Assembly (NCBI RefSeq): GCF_000264295.1
Contig: NZ_AJXT01000050.1
Location: 1-64,000 of the forward strand
Reading direction: 5' to 3'
Length of the DNA: 64,000 bases
Source: Rhodanobacter spathiphylli B39
GTDB lineage: Bacteria > Pseudomonadota > Gammaproteobacteria > Xanthomonadales > Rhodanobacteraceae
Numbering within the stretch: position 1 is the first letter of the stretch; the number at the start of each line of letters is the position of its first letter. Both the position numbers and the translations under genes were made by a program. Below the pieces are notes generated by a model, which was not told the DNA's origin, did not search any database, and saw nothing but the letters and a program-made list of their open reading frames with translations. Positions 36,418 to 45,805 of the stretch are shown here, in pieces.

Positions 36418-37737
36418 CTAAAGCGTCTTCAACTGCAGCGCGGGCGCAATCCGGCTGGCGCGCAATGCGGGCAACAGGCCGGCCAGCAGGCTGGCGGCGA
36501 CGGCGAGCGCGAAGGTCAGTCCGAACATGCCGGGATCGAGATGGGCGAGATCGGCATATTCCACGGGCTGCCGCCGCACCAGCCACAGACCCAGCAAGGT
36601 CAGCAGCCAGCCGCCGATGCCGCCGACGAGGCCCACCATGCCCGCCTCCACCAGACACTGGGCGAACACCGCGCCACGACTGGCGCCCAGCGCGCGACGC
36701 ACGCCGATTTCGCTGCTGCGACGCAGGAACTTGGCCAGCAGCAGGCCGATCATGTTGAACAGGCAGATGGCAAGGAACGCAAAGGCCAGCCAGGTCTGCA
36801 GCTTCACGTCGCTGGGCACCACATGGTTGAACACCAGCCACTCCATCAGGCCCGGCATGCGGGTCTGGGTGGTGGCGAAACGCCCGAGCTGCTTTTGCTG
36901 CTGCGCATAGTTCGCGATGAAGGCGCGGTAGTCCGCCACCTTGGCGGCGTCATCCAGCTGCACCCACAAGCCGACCCAGACGCACGGCGCATCCTGCAGA
37001 TGCCCCGGCCTGGGAACGGAACCCCAGCAGGTGAACTGCCAGAAGTTGCCGTCGTTGACGTCAAGCCCGCTGAAAAACGGCATGAACACGTCTTCCGGCT
37101 TGCCGTAGAACGACGAGGTCTGGCCTTCGGCGAAGCGCCCGGCGCGCACGTCGTAGAAGAGCGGCGAGGGTCGCCACTTCTTCATCACGCCGACGATTCG
37201 CACGTCGCTGTCTTTCAGGCGCAGGGTCTTGCCCACGCTGTCGGCGCCGCCGAACAGGCGGTCGTTGAGGTCGGAGGAAATCACCGCCACGCGCGCACGG
37301 CTGGCGGCGTCGGCTGCCGTCCAGGCGGTGCCGTACTGGAACGGCACCTGGAACATCGCAAAGAAGTCGGAGGTCGTGGCCAGCATCGGCACCATCAAGG
37401 GCGGCAGCGTGGTGTCCGGCGCACGCACCTTGACCTCGCTGCCCGCCATCAGGGCCTGCCGATCCGCGCGATGCGCGCTCCACAGGTCCACCGCCGAGCG
37501 GTAGTCGAGCATGTCCAGCGGCCCGCTCTTGGAGTAACCGGCCGGCGAGGCATCCACCTGCGGATAGAAGATGTGCTGGCTGCGACCGGGCAACGGATCA
37601 CCGGACAGCAGGTGCGTCACCGTCAGCGTGGTCATGCTGGCGCCGATGCCGACGGCGATCGCCAGCACCATCAGCGCGGTGAGCATGCGGTTGCGCTTCA
37701 GGCTGCGCAGCGCGAGGTCGAGGTAGTAGGTAAACAC
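36418..37737 (-). CDS. FtsX/MacB-type ABC permease, A member of pair 4 (GTG start)
   Basis: 439 residues from a GTG at 37737 with AAGGAG eight bases ahead, reading VFTYYLDLALRSLKRN after initiation, exactly aligned with the other A genes. IGASMTTLTVTHLLSGDPLPG marks the first helix and following loop; [20 protein letters not shown] is the coupling motif; the tail is ASRIAPALQLKTL. Its 5' end and leader are almost identical to those of the pair 3 A gene, pointing to recent duplication or conversion. Confidence 0.9.
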   Translation of the reverse strand: MFTYYLDLALRSLKRNRMLTALMVLAIAVGIGASMTTLTVTHLLSGDPLPGRSQHIFYPQVDASPAGYSKSGPLDMLDYRSAVDLWSAHRADRQALMAGSEVKVRAPDTTLPPLMVPMLATTSDFFAMFQVPFQYGTAWTAADAASRARVAVISSDLNDRLFGGADSVGKTLRLKDSDVRIVGVMKKWRPSPLFYDVRAGRFAEGQTSSFYGKPEDVFMPFFSGLDVNDGNFWQFTCWGSVPRPGHLQDAPCVWVGLWVQLDDAAKVADYRAFIANYAQQQKQLGRFATTQTRMPGLMEWLVFNHVVPSDVKLQTWLAFAFLAICLFNMIGLLLAKFLRRSSEIGVRRALGASRGAVFAQCLVEAGMVGLVGGIGGWLLTLLGLWLVRRQPVEYADLAHLDPGMFGLTFALAVAASLLAGLLPALRASRIAPALQLKTL

Positions 37738-37846
37738 CTTCGGTGTCTCCTTCGGAGGTGGGAATGGGGAATGGAGAATGGGAAAGGCCAAGGCGGGCGG
37801 CTGTCGCTCTACCGATTCCCGATTCCCCATTCCCTGCTTGCTGGTC
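37738..37846. repeat. Duplicated spacer with GGGAATG heptads, copy 1
   Basis: This spacer upstream of the pair 4 A gene shares the AAGGAGACACCGAAG leader, GGGAATG/GGAGAATG heptads, the core AAAGGCCAAGGCGGGCGGCTG and inverted GATTCCC/CATTCCC copies with the spacer at 40369-40496. The heptads and their inverted copies can pair in the transcript. Confidence 0.85.
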
Positions 37847-39068
37847 ACACCGAACGCGTCGCCACCACCGGCGGCACGGCTGCCGCGCGCAGGGCCGGTC
37901 CCAGCACCGCCAGTTGTCCGATCAGCCACAACGCGATCGCGCCCATCGGGAAGTACATGCCCGGCAGGCGCGGCAACTCGTAGCGGGTCATCAGGAACAG
38001 GTTGATGCCGTAGGCCAGCACCATGCCCAGCACGATGCCGATGGTGGCCAGCAGGAAGTTTTCGGTCTGGAAGTAGTTGAGGATGTTGCGACGGGTCGCA
38101 CCCAGTGCGCGGCGCACGCCGATGGTGCGGCGGCGCTGCGCCACCCAGAAACTGGCCAGGCCGACGATGCCCAGCGCGGTGACGATCAGCAGCGCGGCGA
38201 TGACGCCGACCAGGATGCCGGCCATCGCCCGATCGTTCTGGAAGAACGCGCCGCGGATGTCGTCCAGCGTGTCCTTCTTCAGGACGATGCGGTGCGGGTC
38301 GGCCTTGCGCAGCACCTTTGCCGCTTCCGAAAGCACCTGCTGGCGCTGGTCGGGTGCCGTGCGCAGCACGTAGCGCGACGCGCTGGCCGCGCTCAATCGC
38401 AGGGGGAAGACCATCGTCCACTGCGCCGCGTCGTCGCCCATGAACAGCGACGGCCGGATCAGCGACTGCACCACGCCGATCACGCGCACCGACGTATCGC
38501 CCATGTAGATGTTCCGCCCCAGCGCGCTCTGGCCAGGCCACAGGCGCTCGCCCAGGGCCTGGGTGATCACCACCGAGCCGACCTTGTTCTGCAGCTCGGG
38601 ATTGCTGCGCATGTCGTCGTAGTCCAGGTATTCGTCGGCGGTGAAATCCCGCCCCGCCACCAGCCGGGCGCCGAAGCTCGCGATCAGGCCCTCGCCCATG
38701 TACATGGTGGCGTTGAGCGTGGGCAGTTTCTGCGCGGGATCGAGCTTGATGCTGGTGTTCGACGAGCTGTTGGTGAACGGCACCTGGTTGACCAGCGCCG
38801 CCGCGGTCACGCCGGGAACCTGCCGCAGCAGCGCCAGGTCTTCCTGGGCGCGCGACTTGCCGTTGGCGGGCTTGCCGATGTTGGCGACCTGCACCTGCAG
38901 CAGTTCGTGCTCGGCCACGCCGCTGGCCATCTCGGTGCGCTGCAGGCGCTGGCTGATCAGGAACACGGCGTTGCAGACGATCGCGCAGGTCAGCGCGATC
39001 TCCAGCACCAGCAGCAGCGCCGTGATCTTGTGCCGGCGCAGGGTCGAGAAGATGGGCAGGATGTCCAT
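37845..39068 (-). CDS. FtsX/MacB-type ABC permease, B member of pair 3
   Basis: 407 residues beginning MDILPIFSTLRRHKITALL. N-terminal helix LVLEIALTCAIVCNAVFLI, periplasmic domain, then three helices with [26 protein letters not shown] and the tail AAAVPPVVATRSV. Its start is one base after the A3 stop, the tightest junction in the array, so translation is very likely coupled and the products stoichiometric. Confidence 0.9.
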   Translation of the reverse strand: MDILPIFSTLRRHKITALLLVLEIALTCAIVCNAVFLISQRLQRTEMASGVAEHELLQVQVANIGKPANGKSRAQEDLALLRQVPGVTAAALVNQVPFTNSSSNTSIKLDPAQKLPTLNATMYMGEGLIASFGARLVAGRDFTADEYLDYDDMRSNPELQNKVGSVVITQALGERLWPGQSALGRNIYMGDTSVRVIGVVQSLIRPSLFMGDDAAQWTMVFPLRLSAASASRYVLRTAPDQRQQVLSEAAKVLRKADPHRIVLKKDTLDDIRGAFFQNDRAMAGILVGVIAALLIVTALGIVGLASFWVAQRRRTIGVRRALGATRRNILNYFQTENFLLATIGIVLGMVLAYGINLFLMTRYELPRLPGMYFPMGAIALWLIGQLAVLGPALRAAAVPPVVATRSV

Positions 39069-39069
39069 G

Positions 39070-40368
39070 TCAATTGCTCTTCAGTTGCAGCGCGGGAGGA
39101 GTCAGGCAGGCGCGCCAGGCCGGCAGCAGGCCGGCCAGCAGGCTGGCCATGACGGCAGCGACGAAGGTGGCCAGCAGCATCGGCAGATCCAGGTGGGCCA
39201 GCGCGGCGTAATCCGAGGGCTGCCCGCGCACCAGCCACAGGCCGAGCAAGGCCAGCAGCAGGCCGCCGGCGCCGCCGACCAGGCCCACCGCACCGGCTTC
39301 GACCAGCAGCTGGGCAAACAGCGATCGGCGCGAGGCGCCGAGTGCACGACGCACGCCGAGCTCGCCCGAGCGGCGCAGGAACTTGGCCAGCATCAGGCCC
39401 ACGGTGTTGACCAGGCACACCAGCAGGAAACCGAACGCCAGCCACACCTGCAGATGCACGTCGCTGGGTACCACCTTGTTGTAGTCCAGCCAGCCCATCA
39501 CGTCGCGCAGGCGCACATTGGGCGGCCGCTGGAAATGCCCCAGCGCCTTCTGCTCCCGCGAATAGTTCAGCAGGAATTCCCGATACGCGGTGGCTTCGGC
39601 CGGTGTGTCCAGCTGCACCCAGAATTGCAGCCAGGTGCAGGTGGCGGTTTTCATGTTCTCGCTCGATCCCTTGTCCCAGCAATCGGTGGAACCATTGCGG
39701 GCGAACTTCAGGTCGGTGGCGGTGGCCAGCGGCACGAACACGCCCTCATCGGCGGAGTAGCTGCCGGTGTTGAGATCGTAGAAATGCGGCGTCGGCCGCC
39801 AGCTGTCCAGCACGCCGACGATGCGAAACGCCACGTCGTTCATGCGCAGGGTCTGGCCGGTGCTGTCCTTGCCGCCGAACAGCTTTTCGTTGAGTTCGCG
39901 GGTGAGCACGGCCACATGGGCGCTGGCCTCGTCGTCGGTCGCGTTCCAGCCCTGCCCGTAGAGAAACGGCACGTCGAACATCGGAAAGAAATCGGCCGTG
40001 GTATAGCGCGCGTCCTCGAAGAACGGATCGATCGAGGATTGCGCCGGCTGGATCGGCACCGCGCCGCCGGTCATCAAGGCCTGGAAGTGGGCGCGCCTGG
40101 CCTGCAGCAGGGCCATGCCGTCGATCCAGCTGACCTGCTCCGGCGGCTCGTCCTGCGGCTTGTAGCCGTCCATGTCCTGCGGATCGAGTTGCGGATAGAA
40201 CAGCTGATGACTCTTGCCGGGCAAGGGATCGCCCGACAGCACGTGCAACACGGTCAGCGTGGTCATGCTGGCGCCGATGCCCAGCGCCAGCGCCAGCACC
40301 ATCAGTGCGGTGAGCGCCTTGTTGCGCTTGAGGCTGCGCAGGGCGAGGTCGAGGTAGTAGGTAAACAC
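39070..40368 (-). CDS. FtsX/MacB-type ABC permease, A member of pair 3 (GTG start)
   Basis: 432 residues from a GTG at 40368 with AAGGAG at good spacing, beginning VFTYYLDLALRSLKRNKALTAL. First helix and loop GIGASMTTLTVLHVLSGDPLPG; coupling motif [20 protein letters not shown]; tail ACLTPPALQLKSN. Nearly identical leader and N terminus to the pair 4 A gene, yet the periplasmic domains differ, which suggests selection for different partners or substrates. Confidence 0.9.
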   Translation of the reverse strand: MFTYYLDLALRSLKRNKALTALMVLALALGIGASMTTLTVLHVLSGDPLPGKSHQLFYPQLDPQDMDGYKPQDEPPEQVSWIDGMALLQARRAHFQALMTGGAVPIQPAQSSIDPFFEDARYTTADFFPMFDVPFLYGQGWNATDDEASAHVAVLTRELNEKLFGGKDSTGQTLRMNDVAFRIVGVLDSWRPTPHFYDLNTGSYSADEGVFVPLATATDLKFARNGSTDCWDKGSSENMKTATCTWLQFWVQLDTPAEATAYREFLLNYSREQKALGHFQRPPNVRLRDVMGWLDYNKVVPSDVHLQVWLAFGFLLVCLVNTVGLMLAKFLRRSGELGVRRALGASRRSLFAQLLVEAGAVGLVGGAGGLLLALLGLWLVRGQPSDYAALAHLDLPMLLATFVAAVMASLLAGLLPAWRACLTPPALQLKSN

Positions 40369-40496
40369 CTTCGGTGTCTCCTTCGGAGGTGGGAATGGAG
40401 AATGGAGAATGGAGAATGGAGAATGGGAAAGGCCAAGGCGGGCGGCTGTTGTTCTACCGATTCCCTGTTCCCGATTCCCCATTCCCCGTTTGTTGA
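40369..40496. repeat. Duplicated spacer with GGAGAATG heptads, copy 2
   Basis: Paralogous to the spacer at 37738-37846, with more copies of the GGAGAATG unit (about four) and the same AAAGGCCAAGGCGGGCGGCTG core and inverted ATTCCC copies. Copy-number difference between the two spacers shows the heptads vary by slippage. Confidence 0.85.
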
Positions 40497-41756
40497 TCAC
40501 ACTGCCCGCGTCGCCACCACCGGCGGCACGTTGGACGCGCGGCGGGCCGGCACGAACACCGCGGCCTGGCCGATCGCCAGCATCGCCAGCACGCCGGTCA
40601 GCACGTACAGCACGGGGATACGGGTCATCTCGTAATGGCTCATCAGCCACATGTTCAGACTCAGCGCCAGCAGTACGCCGATCACCACGCCGGTGCCGGC
40701 GATCAGCAGGTTCTCGATCTGGAAGTAGTGCAGGATGTCGATCTTGCGGGCGCCCAGCGCGCGCCGCACGCCGATCTGCCGATGGCGCTGGCCGACCCAG
40801 AAACTGGTCAGGCCGACGATGCCGGCGGCGGTGACGCACAGCAGGATCAGCGCGACCACGCCCATCAGGATCGCCATGCCGCGATCGGCCTGGTAGGCCT
40901 TGTCGCGGATCTGGGCGAACGAGCGCACGCTGTCGTCATCCAGCACGCGCATGGGATTGGCCTTGTACAGCGCCGGCGTCACCGCGCGCATCACTGCATC
41001 GAGCTGGCCCGGCTTGGCCCGTATCGCGTAGCGCGAGAAGTTCGCGTCCATCCGGGTTGGCACCAGCGTCGCGTTCCATACAAAGCTGTTGGTCCAGGTG
41101 CCGGTACCGGGCACCTGCATGCGCTCGACCATGCCGATGATGGTGGTGGGCTTGGTCGAGCCGTTGACATAGATCACCTTGCCCAGCGCGTCGCCCTTCG
41201 GGAACAGCTTGTCGGCCAGTGCCCTGGTCAGGATCACCACCGACGGCTCGCTGTTGTCGCGGAAGCCCTGGTGCCCCACGTCGGCGGCGGTGAAGTTGCG
41301 CCCTGCCACCAGGCGCAGGCCCAGGGTGGAGAGCGCCTGGTCGTCGCTGAAGTAATACGTGGTGCGGGTGCCGTGGAAGCTGCCCTCGTTGGTGTCCCCG
41401 GGCTTGTGGTCGACGGCGCCGTTCCACGACGAGTTGAGCAGCGGCAGCGAGTTGATCGGCGCCACCGAGGCCACGCCCGGCAGCGCGCGCAGGGCCGCCA
41501 GATCGGTCAGCTGCAGGCTGTCGAGCTTTTCCACGCTGGCGGCATCGTCCCCGCTCGGCGCGCCCACCCATTGCTGGCTGACCAGGAACAGGTTGCTTTC
41601 GTCCAGGCCGGTCGGCCGGTTCACCCGCTCGATGCGCTGGCCGATGATGAACACCGCGTTGCAGACGATCGCCAACGTCAGCGCGATCTGCAGCGCGATC
41701 AGCACCACGCCGGCCTTGTGCTTGCGCAGTGCCGCGAGGATGGGATGCATGGTCAT
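40497..41756 (-). CDS. FtsX/MacB-type ABC permease, B member of pair 2
   Basis: 419 residues from ATG 41756 (MTMHPILAALRKHKAG), with AGGAC upstream; a second ATG lies two codons on. N-terminal helix LIALQIALTLAIVCNAVFII, periplasmic domain, three helices with [26 protein letters not shown], tail ASNVPPVVATRAV. The first 40 residues are nearly the same as in the pair 1 B gene, so pairs 1 and 2 look like sisters. Confidence 0.9.
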   Translation of the reverse strand: MTMHPILAALRKHKAGVVLIALQIALTLAIVCNAVFIIGQRIERVNRPTGLDESNLFLVSQQWVGAPSGDDAASVEKLDSLQLTDLAALRALPGVASVAPINSLPLLNSSWNGAVDHKPGDTNEGSFHGTRTTYYFSDDQALSTLGLRLVAGRNFTAADVGHQGFRDNSEPSVVILTRALADKLFPKGDALGKVIYVNGSTKPTTIIGMVERMQVPGTGTWTNSFVWNATLVPTRMDANFSRYAIRAKPGQLDAVMRAVTPALYKANPMRVLDDDSVRSFAQIRDKAYQADRGMAILMGVVALILLCVTAAGIVGLTSFWVGQRHRQIGVRRALGARKIDILHYFQIENLLIAGTGVVIGVLLALSLNMWLMSHYEMTRIPVLYVLTGVLAMLAIGQAAVFVPARRASNVPPVVATRAV

Positions 41757-41769
41757 GAGAAATGTCCTT

Positions 41770-43092
41770 TCAATTGCTCTTGAGCTGCCACGCGGGTTGC
41801 ACGCGTGATGCACGGAACGTGGGGTAAAGCCCGGCTAGCAGGGTGGCCAGCACGGCGACCACCAGGGTGACGACGAGCAGGGACAGGTCGAGCCGCGCCA
41901 GATCGGAAATGCTCTTGGGCAACACCATGCCCACGCTGGCCACGCCGACACCCGTAAGCAGCAGGCCCAGCACGCCGCCGGTCAGGCCGACAACGCCAGC
42001 CTCGGTGAGGAACTGCAGATAGATCGCCTTGCGCGGCGCGCCCAGCGCGCGACGCACGCCGATCTCGCCGCTGCGGCGCAGGAACTTGGCCAGCAGCAGG
42101 CCCACCGTATTCACCAGGCAGACCAGCAGCAGGCCCAGCGCCACCAGCAGCGACACCTTGGTGTCGCTGGGTACGACCTGCTCATGGTCGAGGAAAGCCG
42201 GCAGGTCGCGCAGCTTGTTGTTCGGCGCCCAGGTGAACCGGCCGGCCGTCTGCTGCGCACGCGCATAGCCGTCCAGATACTGGCGATAGGCGGTCACCGC
42301 GGCAGCGTCTTCCAGCTCGGCCATGTAGGCAATCCAGATGCAGCTGGATTGCTGCAGGCCGACGAAGCCCGACTCCTTCGGCGTTTCGCTGCAGTTGGTG
42401 TTGCCGTCATTGGGGATGCCCACGGCGATGGCGCGCTCGAAGGGAATGAACACGTCCTCGACCTGCTCGCTGAAGCCGCCGGTGTTGACCACGTCGTAGA
42501 AGCGCGGCTGCGGATTCCAGTTGTCCAGCACGCCGACCACGCGGTAGTCCTTGCCCTCGATGTTCACCGTCTTGCCCACGCTGTTGACCGCGCCGAACAG
42601 CTTTTCGTTGAGCTTGCTGCTGATCACCACCACCGCCGCGCGCTGCGCGTCGTCCTGCGCATCCCAGCCGCTGCCGTACAGGAACGGCGCGTCGAGCATC
42701 GGGAAGAACTCGCTGTAGACGGCGTGTCCGCCCACGTTGAGCGGATGCTTGCCGGCCTGCGCCGGCACCACCGAAGGCGAGATCTGGTACATCGCCGATT
42801 GACGCTTCGCGCGGTGGTCGCGCATCAGCGCCATCGCGTCGGTGTAGTTCATCGCGTCCTGCGGCTCGTTGTCGTCGCCGCCGCGGTGCCCCTTCGGCCC
42901 CCATGCGTCGATCTGCGGCACGAACAGCTGCGACGACTTCCACGGGATCGGATCGCCCGACACGGCGCGGAACACCGACCAGGTGGTCATCGACGCGGCC
43001 ACGCCGAAGCCGATCGCCAGCACCATCAGCGCGGTCAGGCCGGGACTTCGTTTCAGGCTGCGCAGGGCCAGTTCGAGGTAGTAGGCAAGCAT
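41770..43092 (-). CDS. FtsX/MacB-type ABC permease, A member of pair 2
   Basis: 440 residues beginning MLAYYLELALRSLKRSPGL. First helix and loop [22 protein letters not shown], shared with the pair 1 A gene but not with pairs 3-6. Coupling motif [20 protein letters not shown] and tail [13 protein letters not shown]. Thirteen bases separate it from its B partner. Confidence 0.9.
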   Translation of the reverse strand: MLAYYLELALRSLKRSPGLTALMVLAIGFGVAASMTTWSVFRAVSGDPIPWKSSQLFVPQIDAWGPKGHRGGDDNEPQDAMNYTDAMALMRDHRAKRQSAMYQISPSVVPAQAGKHPLNVGGHAVYSEFFPMLDAPFLYGSGWDAQDDAQRAAVVVISSKLNEKLFGAVNSVGKTVNIEGKDYRVVGVLDNWNPQPRFYDVVNTGGFSEQVEDVFIPFERAIAVGIPNDGNTNCSETPKESGFVGLQQSSCIWIAYMAELEDAAAVTAYRQYLDGYARAQQTAGRFTWAPNNKLRDLPAFLDHEQVVPSDTKVSLLVALGLLLVCLVNTVGLLLAKFLRRSGEIGVRRALGAPRKAIYLQFLTEAGVVGLTGGVLGLLLTGVGVASVGMVLPKSISDLARLDLSLLVVTLVVAVLATLLAGLYPTFRASRVQPAWQLKSN

Positions 43093-43147
43093 TCCGTTCA
43101 CTCCGAGGTTTGTCTTCTCCCCTGCCCTGCAGGGAGGAAATGAGAAC

Positions 43148-44386
43148 TCACACGCTCCGTGTCGCCTCCACCGGCGACACGCGCGAAGCACGCAGCGCCG
43201 GGGCCAGCACCGCGCCCTGGCCAAGCACCAGCAACGCCGCCACCCCGGCCACCACATAGGCCAGCGACAACCGCGCCATTTCGAACTGGGTCACCATCCA
43301 CAGGTTGATGCCGATCGCCAGCACCGCACCGGCCAGCACGCCGCCAATCCCGATCAGCAGGTTTTCGGTGAGGAAGTAGCTGAGGATGTCGCCGCGGGTG
43401 GCGCCCAGCGCACGGCGCACGCCGATCTGCTTGCGCCGCTGGCCGACCCAGAAGCTGGTCAGGCCCACGATGCCGGCGGCAGTGATCGCCAGCAGCACCA
43501 CGCTGATGATGCCCATCAGGATCGCCATGCCCACGTCACGCTCGTAAGCCCGCTGGCGCACTTGGGCGAAGCTCATCACGCCATCCTTGTGGTCGATGAT
43601 GCGCATGCGGCTCTGCGCGAACAGCGCCTTCGGCGCATCGCGCATCGCGGCCTCCAGCTGGCCGGGCTTCGCGCGGACCAGGTAGTAGGTGTAGTCGTTC
43701 AACAGCCGCGCCGGGATCAGCACCGCGTTGTACGCATACGGGCCGGCCCAGCTGCCGGTCATGTGCGCCTGCAAGGTGTCGGTGACGCCGATCACCGTGG
43801 ATGGCGCCTGGCCCATCGACACATAGATGGTCTTGCCCAGCGCCGATCCCTGCGGGAACAACCGCCGCGCCAGGTCCTTGCTGATGATCACCTGGGCGGC
43901 GTGCATCGCGTCGCGGGGCTTCTGCGCGGCGACTTCGCTGGCGGTGAAATTGCGTCCCTCGATCAGGCGCGTGCCCAGCGTGGCCAGCGTGTGGTCGTCG
44001 GAAAAGAAGATCGCCGAGTCGGTGGTCATCCTGGGCTGGTCAGGTTGCAGCTTGATGTAGTTGTCCCAGCCGGTGCCACGCAGCGGAAAGCTGTTGGTCG
44101 AGGCCGCGTCCTGCACGCTGCCGAGCTGGCGCAGGGCGATCAGGTCAGCCTGCATCTGCGCGTCGATGCGCTGCGTGTCGGACTTGTCGGCCCAATCGCT
44201 GCGGATCACGAACAGGTTGCTCTCGCTCACTCCGCTGGGACGTGACATGCGCGTGATGCGTTGCTGGATGATGAACAGCGCATTGCAGACGATGGCGAGG
44301 GTCAGGGCGATCTGCAGCGCGATCAGCACGGTGCCGGCCTTGTGATGGCGCATCGCGGCGAGGATGGGTCGGATCTGCATCGTCAT
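43148..44386 (-). CDS. FtsX/MacB-type ABC permease, B member of pair 1
   Basis: 412 residues from ATG 44386 (MTMQIRPILAAMRHHKAG), five bases after the A1 stop. N-terminal helix LIALQIALTLAIVCNALFII, periplasmic domain, three helices with [26 protein letters not shown], tail ASRVSPVEATRSV. Strongly similar to the pair 2 B gene. Heterodimer with the A1 product is the simplest reading. Confidence 0.9.
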   Translation of the reverse strand: MTMQIRPILAAMRHHKAGTVLIALQIALTLAIVCNALFIIQQRITRMSRPSGVSESNLFVIRSDWADKSDTQRIDAQMQADLIALRQLGSVQDAASTNSFPLRGTGWDNYIKLQPDQPRMTTDSAIFFSDDHTLATLGTRLIEGRNFTASEVAAQKPRDAMHAAQVIISKDLARRLFPQGSALGKTIYVSMGQAPSTVIGVTDTLQAHMTGSWAGPYAYNAVLIPARLLNDYTYYLVRAKPGQLEAAMRDAPKALFAQSRMRIIDHKDGVMSFAQVRQRAYERDVGMAILMGIISVVLLAITAAGIVGLTSFWVGQRRKQIGVRRALGATRGDILSYFLTENLLIGIGGVLAGAVLAIGINLWMVTQFEMARLSLAYVVAGVAALLVLGQGAVLAPALRASRVSPVEATRSV

Positions 44387-44391
44387 CGCCC

Positions 44392-45705
44392 TCAATTGCT
44401 CTTCAGCTGCCAGGCCGGCTGCACCTGCGCGGCGCGCCAGGTGGGATAGAACGCGGCCAGCACGGTGGCCGCGATCGCCACCAGCAGGGTCGTCGCCACC
44501 AGCGACAAGTCGAGATGCGCAAGCCGGGCGATCTCCGGCTCGAACAGCAGGCCCACGCCGAACATGCCCAGTGCGGTGAGCAGCAAGCCGAGCACGCCGC
44601 CGGCCAGGCCCACGGCGGCCGCCTCGATCAGGAACTGGCGGTAGATCTCGCGCCGCGGCGCGCCCAGCGCGCGGCGTACGCCGATCTCGGCGGCGCGGCG
44701 CATGAACTTGGCCAGCAGCAGGCCGATCGTGTTGACCATGCAGATCGCGAAGAAGCCCAGCGCCACCATCAGCGAGATGCGGCTTTCCGGCGGCACTACC
44801 CGTTCGTAGTCGAGCCAGTCGTTGACGCCGCGCAGGCGCACGTTCGGCGCCCAGTGGAAGCGGCCGGCGCGCTGCTGCTCGGCGGCGTAATGGGTCAGGA
44901 ATTCGCGGTAGCCGGTCGCGGCGGCCGGGTCGGGCAGCTCCACCCACACCGGCACCCACACGCATTCGCCGTGCAGCCAGGCTTCGCGGCCGACACCGAA
45001 ATCCGTGTTGCTGCCGCAGTTGTTGCGCCCGGAGGTGTCCATTGCCACATCGATCGCGCGGGTGAACGGCAGGTACAGCTGCACCGGATCGCCGAAGGCG
45101 TTGTGGCTGAACAGGTCGTAGAAGCGCGGCTTCGGATCCCAGTGCGCAGTCACTCCGACGATGCGGTAGCTGTGCCGATCCATGGTGATCTCGCGGCCCA
45201 CGCTGTTGGCGCCGTTGAAGAGCTGCTGGTTGAGCTCGTGGCTGATCACCGCCACGGCGGCGCGGCCGTCGTCGTCACCGGCACGCCAGGCGCCGCCGTA
45301 CTCGAATGGCACCTCGAACATGTTGAAGAAGTCGGCGTTGGTGGCGTAGCCGTCGGCGATGAATGGCAGACTCTGGTTGCCTTCGGGCAGCACAGACGGC
45401 GCGACGTTGAAGAACAGCGTCTGGTGGGCGGCCTTGTGCGCAGCGACCAGGGCAGTGGCATCGGTATAGGTGAGCGCCTCGGGCGGCTCGCCGTTGTCGT
45501 TGTACTGGGGGCCCCGGTTGTCGACCAGCACCGTGTACAGCTGCGAGGACTTGCCCGGGATCGGATCACCCGACACCGCACGGAACACCGACCACGTGAT
45601 CATCGACGCGGCCACGCCAAAACCCACCGCCATCACCATCAGCGCGGTGAGCATGGGGTTGCGCCGAAGACTGCGCAGGCCGAGTTGAAGGTAGTAGGCG
45701 AACAT
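44392..45705 (-). CDS. FtsX/MacB-type ABC permease, A member of pair 1
   Basis: 437 residues beginning [19 protein letters not shown]. First helix and loop [23 protein letters not shown], periplasmic domain of about 220 residues, three C-terminal helices, coupling motif [20 protein letters not shown], tail [13 protein letters not shown]. It is the first permease after the ATPase gene, with a heptad-repeat spacer of about 100 bases between. Confidence 0.9.
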   Translation of the reverse strand: MFAYYLQLGLRSLRRNPMLTALMVMAVGFGVAASMITWSVFRAVSGDPIPGKSSQLYTVLVDNRGPQYNDNGEPPEALTYTDATALVAAHKAAHQTLFFNVAPSVLPEGNQSLPFIADGYATNADFFNMFEVPFEYGGAWRAGDDDGRAAVAVISHELNQQLFNGANSVGREITMDRHSYRIVGVTAHWDPKPRFYDLFSHNAFGDPVQLYLPFTRAIDVAMDTSGRNNCGSNTDFGVGREAWLHGECVWVPVWVELPDPAAATGYREFLTHYAAEQQRAGRFHWAPNVRLRGVNDWLDYERVVPPESRISLMVALGFFAICMVNTIGLLLAKFMRRAAEIGVRRALGAPRREIYRQFLIEAAAVGLAGGVLGLLLTALGMFGVGLLFEPEIARLAHLDLSLVATTLLVAIAATVLAAFYPTWRAAQVQPAWQLKSN

Positions 45706-45711
45706 GCTTGG

Positions 45712-45803
45712 GTTCCGGGAATGAAGGATGGGAAATCGGGAATGGGAAAGCGGCGGCCTCGCGAGCATCTGCCCTCAACGATTCCCCCTTCCCATTCCCT
45801 GCC
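45712..45803. repeat. GGGAATG/GGGAATC heptad spacer between ATPase and first permease
   Basis: GGGAATGAAGGATGGGAAATC-type heptads followed by inverted GATTCCCC/CCCATTCCC copies about 50 bases later. Same repeat family as the spacers at 37.74 and 40.37 kb, but with a different core, so it is an independent copy. Confidence 0.8.
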
Positions 45804-45805
45804 TC

